Below, in pieces: positions 5,096 to 11,983 of a stretch of 11,983 nucleotides of DNA. How positions within the stretch are numbered: position 1 is the first letter of the stretch; each line of letters begins with the position of its first letter. The notes beneath the pieces were generated by a model that worked only from the letters and a program-made list of their open reading frames with translations, was not told the DNA's origin and ran no database searches. The stretch is from assembly GCA_003543035.1 (NCBI GenBank), contig DPJL01000247.1:1-11983 (forward strand), in the 5' to 3' direction. The position numbers were made by a program, and so were the translations under genes. Source of the DNA: Micromonosporaceae bacterium (GTDB lineage: Bacteria > Actinomycetota > Actinomycetes > Mycobacteriales > Micromonosporaceae).

Positions 5096-7450
5096 ATGCA
5101 GTTGACCGCGGCCGAGCAACGGCTTTGGGACAGGTTTGCTGCAGGGGAAGAGGTTCGGCTCGGCGATGGCGATCCGCTCGCCGATGACTTCGATCCGCAG
5201 AGCTGGGGCGAGGAGCGCACCGTCCGGGCCGAGGTGATCGCGCAACTGATGCTGGGTGCGGTCGATCAGGTACCGGGCCAATCTGCTCGGGTCTACCTGA
5301 CCGGCGCGCGGATCATTGGACAGCTCAACCTGAATGGCGCCACCATCTCCCAGGAGTTGACCATCATCAACTCCTACTTCGACACCACGCCGGATCTAGG
5401 CAGTGTGCAGGCTCGCAGCGTCTGGCTCGACAGTTGCCGGCTGCCCGGCTTTGGCGGCTGGAGCATGGAGATCTCAAACACGCTGGCTCTCATCAACTGC
5501 CGCCTCGATGACCTTCAGCTGCGCTCAACCCGCGTCGGGCTGGATCTAGAGCTCACCGGGCTGCGAGTCGGTGCCACGGGTTTGGGTTGGGCGTTGGACG
5601 GATCGGGTCTGGTGGTCGCAGGTGGACTTCGTGCGGACGGGCTGGTGGCCACCGGCGGCATCAATCTGACCGGGGCGAGGGTCGGGCCGCTGCTCGATCT
5701 CACGCGCGGCTCGATCGAGGTGAGCGGCGACAGCCCCGCCCTGACCGCCACCGGCCTGGTGGTGGAGGGCCTGCTCAATGCCAGCGAGTTGAAGTCGAAC
5801 GGCATGGTGGATCTGATCGGAGTCAGCGTCGGCGGAGCATTGATGCTCAGCGATGCCCGCATCTGCCTTCCGCAGTCGACAGACAACGGGCCGGTGCAGG
5901 CGCTGAGTCTGGAGCAAGCACGGATCGGCCAGCATCTGCTGGCTCCCGGCATCCATCTGGACGGCCAATTGAACATGTTGGGTACCAAGGTAGAAGGCGC
6001 CCTGGAGCTGAGAGCTGCCACGCTGCACAGTCCGGGCGCGATGGCCTGCTATGCGGATCAGCTGCAAGCGGGGCGCTTCAACGGTGACGAGATGATCGTC
6101 GATGGCCAGATGAGCCTCATCGGTGCCAGCTTCGGCCGCAGCGTGACCTTTGATCGGGCCCGGTTCACCTTTCCCGACGGGATAGCGCTGGACGCGATGC
6201 AGATCTCGGTCGCCCACAATCTTGAGCTCACCGAGATCCGCGCGATTGGTGGCGTCTCTGTCTACTCCGGAGAGATCGGCGGTGATGTCGTTGTTACCGG
6301 CGTCATCAGGGAGCTCGGGGCGATCGAGCCCGGCCCACTGGCCCATCTGACCTCGGCTCTGCCGATCGCGGCCTTCGACGGACGCCAACTCAAGGTGGCC
6401 AAATCCATTGTCTTCTCCGAGGTCACCGTCCAGGGTCAGGTGTCTCTGGAGTCGGCAACGGTGGGAGACATCGCCTTCTACGTCACCAGTTTCGTAGGCG
6501 AGCCGGGCAACGATGCTCTCGTGTTCGACGACTGCACCGTCCAACGCGACATCCGCATCACCGCCTTGAACGTCAACGGCGAGTTCTCGGCTGCCGGCCT
6601 CCAGGTCGGATCGGATCTCAAGCTGGTGGATGCCACGGTCACGGGTGGCTTCCGCCTTGAAAACAGCACCGTGAGAGGCGACACCACCCTGCACCGGCTT
6701 GAGGTCGTTTACCTGACGCTGGCCAACCTGACGGTTAGCGGCACCACGGTCGCGATCACCGATTCCAAAGTCCATGATCTACTCAGCCTGGCTGATGTCA
6801 CCGGAGCGGGCACCGTCCTGTTGACCGGGACGGAGGTCTCCGGGATCGTCGTGGCCGGTGGGATGGTCACCAAGCGATTCCGCCCGACGCCGAAAGTCGG
6901 TAGCGTCCTTAACCTCTCCCGCGCAACCATCGCAGAGCTGTCCCTGAATGTGAGCGAGTGGCCGCCCAATGTGGAGGTGGATGGTCTGCGCTACGAGGAA
7001 CTCACGCATGAGCACGGCTGGCGTCCGTGGCTTGAGCGCAACTCACGCTTGTCGTTCCGGATGCAGCCCTACACCTATCTCGCGAACTACTTCCGCAGCA
7101 GCGGGCATGACGATCAAGCGCGCAAGGTCATGCTGGCGGCTCAGCGAGCGCAGCGTCGGACCAGGCCATGGCCGTTGCGCGTGCCCGGCTGGATCATGGA
7201 TGCGTTCGCCGGTTACGGCTATGCGCCAGGCCGGGCGCTGACTGTCCTCATCGGCGCGTGGGCCTTCGGGTGGTACCACTACCGCGATGCCCTTCTGTCG
7301 GCCGATCTCGTGCTGCCGACGTCTCCGTTCGGCCTGGAAGCTGACCATCCCGGGGGCGAGGGCTGGGTGGCCATCGCACTCATCGCCATCGGCTGGGCGC
7401 TCTCGATCGCCGTGTTGCCCGCTGTGACGCGTTCGCTTGGCCGTAACTAA
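5096..7450 (+). CDS. Beta-helix repeat protein with C-terminal membrane anchor
   Basis: A 784-residue protein with three parts. Residues 1-60 hold a helical cap with ERTVRAEVIAQLML, which I recall from actinobacterial proteins often labelled 'membrane-associated oxidoreductase'. Residues 66 to about 620 are degenerate repeats of roughly 20 residues (for example VDLIGVSVGGALMLSDARI and LNMLGTKVEGALELRAATL), with alternating hydrophobics and small residues. This is the pattern of a right-handed, pentapeptide-like or polymer-forming beta-helix. Residues 640-705 are a basic helical segment (YLANYFRSSGHDDQARKVML...), followed by two predicted transmembrane helices at about 711-728 and 756-777. There is no signal peptide, so the helix should face the cytoplasm, on the same side as the kinase domain. 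I see no Rossmann or flavin motif, so an oxidoreductase role is unsupported. The ATG lies 2 bp after the kinase stop, implying translational coupling. It may be a substrate or scaffold of the kinase. Confidence 0.8.
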   Translation: MQLTAAEQRLWDRFAAGEEVRLGDGDPLADDFDPQSWGEERTVRAEVIAQLMLGAVDQVPGQSARVYLTGARIIGQLNLNGATISQELTIINSYFDTTPDLGSVQARSVWLDSCRLPGFGGWSMEISNTLALINCRLDDLQLRSTRVGLDLELTGLRVGATGLGWALDGSGLVVAGGLRADGLVATGGINLTGARVGPLLDLTRGSIEVSGDSPALTATGLVVEGLLNASELKSNGMVDLIGVSVGGALMLSDARICLPQSTDNGPVQALSLEQARIGQHLLAPGIHLDGQLNMLGTKVEGALELRAATLHSPGAMACYADQLQAGRFNGDEMIVDGQMSLIGASFGRSVTFDRARFTFPDGIALDAMQISVAHNLELTEIRAIGGVSVYSGEIGGDVVVTGVIRELGAIEPGPLAHLTSALPIAAFDGRQLKVAKSIVFSEVTVQGQVSLESATVGDIAFYVTSFVGEPGNDALVFDDCTVQRDIRITALNVNGEFSAAGLQVGSDLKLVDATVTGGFRLENSTVRGDTTLHRLEVVYLTLANLTVSGTTVAITDSKVHDLLSLADVTGAGTVLLTGTEVSGIVVAGGMVTKRFRPTPKVGSVLNLSRATIAELSLNVSEWPPNVEVDGLRYEELTHEHGWRPWLERNSRLSFRMQPYTYLANYFRSSGHDDQARKVMLAAQRAQRRTRPWPLRVPGWIMDAFAGYGYAPGRALTVLIGAWAFGWYHYRDALLSADLVLPTSPFGLEADHPGGEGWVAIALIAIGWALSIAVLPAVTRSLGRN

Positions 7451-7495
7451 GTGGTTTGGTCGCGATCGTGCCTGTCCGCGTGCTAGAAATCCGGA

Positions 7496-9139
7496 ATGAC
7501 CGACCTAGCCGACCGCGTGCGGGCCTGGATTGACGACGACCCCGACCCAGCTTCTCAAGCCGAGCTTCGTTCACTGTTGGCGGCACAGGCTCTGTCCGAG
7601 CTGGAGGATCGGTTCTCCGGGCAGCTGACCTTTGGCACTGCCGGGCTTCGCGGTCCGTTGCGAGCCGGGCCCAACGGGATGAACCTGGCAGTGGTCCGGC
7701 AAGCGGCGGCGGGATTGAGCGCCTGGGTTTCGGCGCGTGCGCCGGGATCTTTGATTGTCATCGGCTACGACGCCCGGCGTGGATCGCACGAGTTCGCTCA
7801 AGAAACCGCGCGAGTCGCGACCGGTGCGGGTCTTCGTGCGGCAGTCCTCCCGCGTCCACTCCCGACACCTGTGCTCGCCTTCGCCGTGCGCCACCTGAAC
7901 GCCGCCGCCGGCGTGATGGTGACCGCCTCCCACAATCCGCCACAGGACAACGGATACAAGGTGTATCTCGGTGCCGAGCTCGGAGGGCCGTTGGGGGCTG
8001 GGGCGCAGATCGTGCCTCCGGTGGATGCTGAGATCGAGGCGTTGATCCGGTCCGTCGGGCCGCTATCCAAGGTGCCGCTGGGTTCGGTGGGCGATCTCCT
8101 TGACGAGTCCATTGTTTCGTCCTATGTGGACGCTGCGGCGAACGTGGTCGACCCGGACGAACCCAAAGAGCTCGCGATCGCTTACACACCACTGCATGGC
8201 GTGGGAGCGCAGGTGCTGAAGGCGGCCTTCGTCCGAGCCGGGTTTGCCGAGCCGGTCGTGGTCGCCGCTCAGGCCGAGCCCGATCCCGCGTTTCCGACGG
8301 TGGCCTTTCCGAATCCGGAAGAGCCGGGGGCCATGGACTTGGTGATCGCGCTCGCTTCATCGACCGGCGCGGACCTGGTGATCGCCAACGACCCGGATGC
8401 GGATCGGTGTGCGGTAGCCATTCCGCACGGCTCCGGCTGGCGGGTGATGCGAGGTGACGAGGTGGGCGTGCTGCTCGCCGACCATCTGATGCGATGCGGT
8501 GTCTCGGGTACCTATGCCACCACGATCGTTTCGTCCTCCCTGTTGCGAGCACTGTGTCAGGAACGCGGCCAGGGCTACGGCGAGACGCTCACCGGTTTCA
8601 AGTGGATCGTGCGTGCCGCCGAGAACCTCGTCTACGGGTACGAGGAGGCGCTGGGCTATTGCGCGGCCCCGCAAATGGTGCGGGACAAGGATGGCATCAC
8701 CGCCGCGTTGCTCGTGGCAGAACTCGCGGCCGGGCTCAAATCGCAACTCCAATCACTGCAGGACCGCCTCGACGAGATCGCACTCGCACACGGCGTCTAC
8801 CTGACCGACCAGCTCTCGGTGCGGGTCGACGACCTTTCCGAGATCACGGATGCAATGGCTCGACTGCGGGCCAAGATTCCTGCCTCGCTGTTGGACGAGC
8901 CGGTGACCGCGGTCGAAGATCTGTTGCCCGAAGCAGATGTGGTGACCCTTCGGACGCAGTCGGCCCGTGTCGTCGTCCGTCCATCCGGGACGGAGCCGAA
9001 ACTGAAGGCCTACCTCGAAGTAGTTGAGCCCGTCGTGGATGACGATGTTGCGGCGGCTCGGGAACGCGCGGCCGCCACGATTGTTGCCCTGCGTACGGAA
9101 ACCGCTGCCGCCCTTGGCATCTGGTCGGTCAGCCCATAG
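7496..9139 (+). CDS. Phospho-sugar mutase (phosphoglucomutase/phosphomannomutase family)
   Basis: Alpha-D-phosphohexomutase of 547 residues that moves phosphate between C1 and C6 of a hexose phosphate. All four active-site segments are intact: the phosphoserine loop TASHNPPQDNGYK with S145; the Mg-binding loop NDPDADR with D299, D301 and D303; the sugar-specificity loop GYEEALGY (381-388); and the phosphate-binding loop RPSGTEPKLK (495-504). The N-terminal FGTAGLRGPL (46-55) is typical of the long actinobacterial and Firmicute 'phospho-sugar mutase' group. Length is normal and the enzyme is cytosolic. The GYEEALGY loop is of the type seen in phosphoglucomutases, but glucose versus mannose versus pentose preference cannot be decided from sequence. 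The ATG at 7496 is the first reasonable start, 45 bp after the beta-helix gene, so read-through from the kinase operon is plausible. The 3' end overlaps the convergent membrane-protein gene by 11 bp. Confidence 0.92.
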   Translation: MTDLADRVRAWIDDDPDPASQAELRSLLAAQALSELEDRFSGQLTFGTAGLRGPLRAGPNGMNLAVVRQAAAGLSAWVSARAPGSLIVIGYDARRGSHEFAQETARVATGAGLRAAVLPRPLPTPVLAFAVRHLNAAAGVMVTASHNPPQDNGYKVYLGAELGGPLGAGAQIVPPVDAEIEALIRSVGPLSKVPLGSVGDLLDESIVSSYVDAAANVVDPDEPKELAIAYTPLHGVGAQVLKAAFVRAGFAEPVVVAAQAEPDPAFPTVAFPNPEEPGAMDLVIALASSTGADLVIANDPDADRCAVAIPHGSGWRVMRGDEVGVLLADHLMRCGVSGTYATTIVSSSLLRALCQERGQGYGETLTGFKWIVRAAENLVYGYEEALGYCAAPQMVRDKDGITAALLVAELAAGLKSQLQSLQDRLDEIALAHGVYLTDQLSVRVDDLSEITDAMARLRAKIPASLLDEPVTAVEDLLPEADVVTLRTQSARVVVRPSGTEPKLKAYLEVVEPVVDDDVAAARERAAATIVALRTETAAALGIWSVSP

Positions 9140-10874
9140 CTCTGACATCCCACACGGTCACGTCCAGGACGTGCCAACCCGGGCCTGCCAATTGGTTCAG
9201 GAGCAGGCGCAATTCGGTACCCCGCAAAGTCTCATCAGGAAGGACGAGTGCCGCGGCCCGCCAGAAAGCCACATCCTCGCGCAGCTCCTGCTGCATTTTC
9301 GCGGTCACCACCGGAACGTTGCCGGACCGGTAAACCTCGCGGATGAGTATCGCGGTGGGACGCGGCGGAGCGCCGAAACGGGCACGGCCGTCGGTCCCGC
9401 CGGGGCCGAGGAAATAGCCGCCGGCGAGCGCGAAGTCGTCGCTGAAACGCTGCCACTCCATCGCTCTTGGGAACTCCTCCGAGGTCAGCGGCACAGCAGC
9501 AACGGTTTGGCCGGTCGAAACCCAGTTACGCCAAGCGCCACTGGTCACGAACTCCGGCGTGGTGGGCTGGCCGCGGACCGGGATCGGCACCGGCAGGATA
9601 GGCAACAGCGCCGCCACGAGACCAAGCACGGCAAGGCCTCGGTAGCGCGGATCGGGCAGCTTCTCGATAAGTGAAACGGTCAGCGCGAGGAGTGCACCGA
9701 AGATTGGGATGAGCACCAAAGCGAAGCGCACCACCAAAACATGCCCGAGCAACGGCACCTTTTCCAGCAGTGCCCAAGGTAACGGGATGCCGGTGCCACG
9801 GCGGCCGACCATCAAATTGGTGCCCAGACTGAGGATGAAGAACGTGATGCCTGTGATGGCCAGCGCTTTGACCAGAGCTCGCTGCCACAGCCAAATCGTC
9901 ACGCCTACCGCGATCAGGAGGAATGGCCAACCGAAGAAAGTGTTCTCCTCACTGATGTTCCACGCCAGCCGGCTGTTGGTGGACATGCCGCCGAAGGAGA
10001 GTCGCGAGAAGGCGGGATAGGAGGCGAGATCGGCCCGATAGTGCGCGACGCTCTCGGGCAAACCGCTGTAGGTCTGGCCACCGAAAAACTGGCGATAGAG
10101 CGGATAAGCCAGCAGTACCAACGCAATCGCACCGGCGACGCCGAGCCCGGGGAGAACGACTTTGATAGGTGTCCGGGTCAGCCAGGCGTAGGCGCCCATG
10201 AACACGGCGAGCGCCAAAGCCGTGTAGAGCAACACTTCCTCATTGATGAAAGCCTGATACACCACCAGAAAACCGAGCAGGATGCCGTCTTTCCACGTGC
10301 GCAAGCGGAGCGAAGCGAAGACGATGAAAGGCACCAGAAACTGGGCGGTCCAATTGATGTGACCGTTGGCGTGACTAATCATCCCGGGTGCGAAACCGCA
10401 GAAGGCTCCCCCGATCGCAGCCGCCCACCTGCTGGCTACCAAGTGGCGGCTGAAAACCCAGTACCAGCCGAATGCGGTGGCGGCCAAGCCCAGCGCGAGA
10501 AGCACCACAAAGGACACCTGCGGGCCGAAGAGCATCGTCACCGGAACCATTGGCAGGGTGAGGCCGAGCGCCGCCGTGTTGGCCATGAGGTTCACGCCGT
10601 CGGGGGCGTTGATCAGGTACGAGTAGAACGGGTCGGCGCCCTCGGTCACCACCCGGACCGCATGCCTAAGAAACCACATGAACTGCGAATGATCCGAGTT
10701 GATCTCAACCCGCCGATGCTCCAGATCGCGCCAAAGCCTCGCCGTCACGAACAGCCCCATCGCCAGAAACAGACCTGCCACCAGCAGGTCGGTTGTTCTG
10801 TGGGCGGGCGGGACGTCCTCCTCCGGCGGCATCACCTTCTGATGCCCGATCGTCCTCGACACCCTCAACGCCAC
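9129..10874 (-). CDS. Polytopic membrane protein, GT-C glycosyltransferase-like
   Basis: A 581-residue integral membrane protein. A short cytoplasmic N-terminus precedes transmembrane helix 1 (about 28-47). A hydrophilic loop follows with INSDHSQFMWFLRH (D61/H62), the position where GT-C enzymes carry their catalytic acidic residues. About ten further hydrophobic segments run to about residue 432. A soluble C-terminal domain (about 433-581) has no recognised motif. SHANGHINW (167-175) and INEE (210-213) mark other loops and resemble conserved loop residues of actinobacterial lipid-linked sugar transferases. The likely job is transfer of a sugar from a polyprenyl-phosphate donor to an envelope acceptor, but donor, acceptor and even transferase activity are inferred. 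The GTG at 10874 is chosen because a TANNNT -10 lies 6 nt upstream; ATG at 10832, preceded by AGAAGG, is the alternative. The upstream neighbour on the strand is the nuclease gene, 103 bp away. Confidence 0.75.
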   Translation of the reverse strand: MALRVSRTIGHQKVMPPEEDVPPAHRTTDLLVAGLFLAMGLFVTARLWRDLEHRRVEINSDHSQFMWFLRHAVRVVTEGADPFYSYLINAPDGVNLMANTAALGLTLPMVPVTMLFGPQVSFVVLLALGLAATAFGWYWVFSRHLVASRWAAAIGGAFCGFAPGMISHANGHINWTAQFLVPFIVFASLRLRTWKDGILLGFLVVYQAFINEEVLLYTALALAVFMGAYAWLTRTPIKVVLPGLGVAGAIALVLLAYPLYRQFFGGQTYSGLPESVAHYRADLASYPAFSRLSFGGMSTNSRLAWNISEENTFFGWPFLLIAVGVTIWLWQRALVKALAITGITFFILSLGTNLMVGRRGTGIPLPWALLEKVPLLGHVLVVRFALVLIPIFGALLALTVSLIEKLPDPRYRGLAVLGLVAALLPILPVPIPVRGQPTTPEFVTSGAWRNWVSTGQTVAAVPLTSEEFPRAMEWQRFSDDFALAGGYFLGPGGTDGRARFGAPPRPTAILIREVYRSGNVPVVTAKMQQELREDVAFWRAAALVLPDETLRGTELRLLLNQLAGPGWHVLDVTVWDVRAMG

Positions 10875-10880
10875 GTTTCG

Positions 10881-10886
10881 ACCGTA
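10881..10886 (-). promoter_or_regulatory. Putative -10 (TACGGT) for a leaderless transcript
   Basis: On the minus strand TACGGT fits the actinobacterial TANNNT -10 and lies exactly 6 nt before the GTG at 10874. That is the spacing of leaderless mRNAs that start at the initiation codon, and it would explain why no Shine-Dalgarno is well placed for this GTG. No clear -35 is seen. Confidence 0.3.
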
Positions 10887-10966
10887 TCGTTCCTTTTCCT
10901 CCTCCCGCCGGGTTTCTGGTGTTGATCATGAACTTAAGGTCTTGCTCGACGGCGTGTCGGTGTACC

Positions 10967-10982
10967 CAGCGTCTTGGTCAAC
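10967..10982. repeat. Left copy of a 16-bp inverted repeat bracketing the nuclease gene
   Basis: CAGCGTCTTGGTCAAC on the plus strand is the exact reverse complement of 11968-11983. The nuclease stop codon (TGA, complement of 10978-10980) lies inside this copy. After the 16 identical bases the two copies diverge, with only scattered matches (GTCC, TGG) if a 2-nt gap is allowed. Confidence 0.6.
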
Positions 10983-11898
10983 AACTCTGTCCCCGCATGG
11001 CGGCCCGGACAATGCGAGGAATCCGGTCCGGATCCAAGGTGTCAGTCCACGTGAACCGGACAACCGAGAAACCGGCCGCGGCGAGGGCGTTCTGCCGCAC
11101 GCGATCGCGGAATATGGGCTCGGGCATGCTGTGCGCGGCTTCGCCATCCGCCTCCCCGATCAGTCGATATCGGCGCCACAACATGTCCGCTCGAGCGATG
11201 ACCACGCCCCTTTCGTCTTGGATCAAAACCTGGAGATCATCCGGGGGTACCCCGCCGTCAGCGCAACGGAGTCGAGCGCGTGTTTCCAACGGGGATTCGG
11301 CTCGGCCATCGGCCTGCTCGAGCCACTTGCGGGCACTCTTCACGCCGCGGCGGCCGGCCATCATCTGGTACAAAATCGGGAGTTCATCTTCGGAGATCAA
11401 TGCTCGGTTGAGCGCATGGTCGAGGGCGGAAATCGCTTCATAGCGGCGCACTTTGAGCATGAGATCCGCAACGGTGCGAGCCGCCGAGGTAACTCTCATA
11501 CCATCGATCTCCATTACATCCGTTGATCGAAGCACGAGCTGATGCGGCACTAGCACTGCGTTGCCGAGCCGCCTCGGCCGCGCATATGGACCTTCGAGGC
11601 TGACATGGATCTGCTTGCCGCGCCGGAGCCCTTCAATGCCAAGCAACTCCGCCGCGCTCTCCAAAACGATCACCGCATGCGGCCCAAGAGCCAACTGCGC
11701 GGCTCTAATGAGGCGACGCGGGGTGAGCGGTTTCGCCTCCAGCATGTGGACGTCGACGAGGTAGACGCCGCGCGTGATGACACGCCAGCTTCGTTCTCTC
11801 ACCCAATGCTTCACCTTGTCGGCGCTTATGCCGAGGTCGCGGCATTGACCGGCGGCGATGAGACCATCCTGGGTCTTGACGAGCAGCTCGAAATCCAC
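10978..11898 (-). CDS. AbiEi-type winged-helix protein fused to a DUF559/Vsr-like nuclease domain
   Basis: With a GTG start at 11898 the product is 306 residues. Residues 1-50 (VDFELLVKTQDGLIAAGQCRDLGIS..., RGVYLV) match the N-terminal winged helix of AbiEi-like antitoxins. The middle (about 50-195) is the usual AbiEi-like linker domain (VTSAARTVADL). The C-terminus (about 200-306) has the DUF559 restriction-like pattern: E201 (ESPLETRAR), D238 (ARADMLW), E249/D251 (GEADG), then DRVRQNALAAAGFSVVRFTW. This is the Vsr/PD-(D/E)XK-like fold with plausible acidic residues in place, so DNA cleavage is inferred. Such proteins are common orphans in actinomycetes and their biological role is unknown. 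The frame stays open to a TTG at 11976 (332 aa). I prefer 11898 because it begins at the domain and has GAGG 9 nt upstream. No abiEii toxin gene is adjacent in the window. An inverted repeat brackets the gene. Confidence 0.82.
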   Translation of the reverse strand: MDFELLVKTQDGLIAAGQCRDLGISADKVKHWVRERSWRVITRGVYLVDVHMLEAKPLTPRRLIRAAQLALGPHAVIVLESAAELLGIEGLRRGKQIHVSLEGPYARPRRLGNAVLVPHQLVLRSTDVMEIDGMRVTSAARTVADLMLKVRRYEAISALDHALNRALISEDELPILYQMMAGRRGVKSARKWLEQADGRAESPLETRARLRCADGGVPPDDLQVLIQDERGVVIARADMLWRRYRLIGEADGEAAHSMPEPIFRDRVRQNALAAAGFSVVRFTWTDTLDPDRIPRIVRAAMRGQSC

Positions 11899-11906
11899 GA
11901 TGCCGA

Positions 11907-11937
11907 GCCTCAGCCGACGAGGCTGTCGGCTCAAGGC
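11907..11937. promoter_or_regulatory. Strong dyad immediately upstream of the nuclease start
   Basis: AGCCGAC (11912-11918) and GTCGGCT (11925-11931) are perfect complements around a 6-nt loop. Beyond a 1x2 internal loop, GCCT (11907-11910) pairs with AGGC (11934-11937). On the minus strand the proximal arm includes the GAGG that would serve as ribosome-binding site for the GTG at 11898. The dyad could therefore hide that site in mRNA or act as a DNA operator. AbiEi antitoxins are known to repress their own promoters by binding inverted repeats. Confidence 0.4.
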
Positions 11938-11938
11938 C

Positions 11939-11961
11939 TGTGGATAACCACCTGTGGACAA
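11939..11961 (-). promoter_or_regulatory. Two perfect DnaA-box-like 9-mers in tandem
   Basis: On the minus strand TTGTCCACA (11953-11961), the form favoured in Streptomyces origins, is followed by TTATCCACA (11939-11947), the E. coli consensus. Both point the same way, 14 bp start to start. No origin genes (dnaA, dnaN, parAB) are present, so this is not claimed as an origin. Similar strings occur near other actinobacterial nuclease genes as I recall, so they may be incidental. Confidence 0.35.
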
Positions 11962-11967
11962 CGCGGA

Positions 11968-11983
11968 GTTGACCAAGACGCTG
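11968..11983. repeat. Right copy of the 16-bp inverted repeat, running to the window end
   Basis: GTTGACCAAGACGCTG is the exact reverse complement of 10967-10982. The match ends only because the window ends, so the true repeat may be longer. It contains the in-frame TTG at 11974-11976 that would give the 332-residue form of the nuclease. Confidence 0.6.

Noticed and set aside
5546..6775. 409-codon open frame antisense to the beta-helix gene
   Set aside because: Low-complexity shadow product. The sense strand has consistent repeats and is coupled to the kinase.
7451..7495. Promoter or leaderless start before the phospho-sugar mutase
   Set aside because: TAGAAA lies near the start codon but lacks the final T of TANNNT and has no -35 at a workable distance.
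10793..11443. 216-codon plus-strand open frame across the nuclease / GT-C-like boundary
   Set aside because: It spans two minus-strand genes and their spacer, and its Arg/Ser/Ala-rich product shows no domain.
11939..11961. Replication origin
   Set aside because: Only two boxes, no AT-rich unwinding element and no dnaA, dnaN or plasmid replication genes.

Overview
The window reads as a chromosomal segment of a high-GC actinomycete. The genes are GC-rich, GTG starts are common, and the families are typical of Actinomycetota: a PknB-type Ser/Thr kinase, a DUF4349-like membrane protein, a 519-residue acyl-CoA mutase large subunit, an M20D amidohydrolase, a GT-C-like membrane protein and an AbiEi/DUF559 nuclease. 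Streptosporangiales or Micromonosporales would fit, but the sequence alone does not settle the order. I found no rRNA, tRNA, CRISPR array, phage gene or transposase. No gene-free stretch exceeds 300 bases.

Layout, left to right. (1) 1-198 (+) is the C-terminal end of a membrane protein that resembles DUF4349. It converges on an M20 amidohydrolase (-), with a near-perfect 23-bp inverted repeat between them. (2) The M20 gene lies downstream of a stand-alone acyl-CoA mutase large subunit (-). The leader between them folds into several hairpins and carries a strong Shine-Dalgarno sequence. (3) A divergent promoter region of about 135 bp, with a perfect 7-7-7 dyad, separates the mutase from a (+) run of three genes. 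These are a transmembrane Ser/Thr kinase, a right-handed beta-helix membrane protein starting 2 bp after the kinase stop, and a phospho-sugar mutase 45 bp further on. (4) The phospho-sugar mutase overlaps tail-to-tail by 11 bp with a (-) polytopic GT-C-like membrane protein. (5) The right edge holds a (-) AbiEi/DUF559 nuclease gene. It is bracketed by a perfect 16-bp inverted repeat that runs to the window end. Upstream of its start are a strong dyad and two perfect DnaA-box-like 9-mers.

Functionally, the left half looks like acyl-CoA and acyl-amino-acid metabolism. The centre looks like a membrane signalling pair, kinase plus beta-helix partner. The phospho-sugar mutase and GT-C-like protein suggest sugar activation and envelope glycan work, although they are convergent rather than co-transcribed. 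The two places I would look at first are the inverted-repeat-bracketed nuclease at the right edge and the structured leader before the M20 gene. The kinase/beta-helix pair and the mutase that lacks a cobalamin domain come next.
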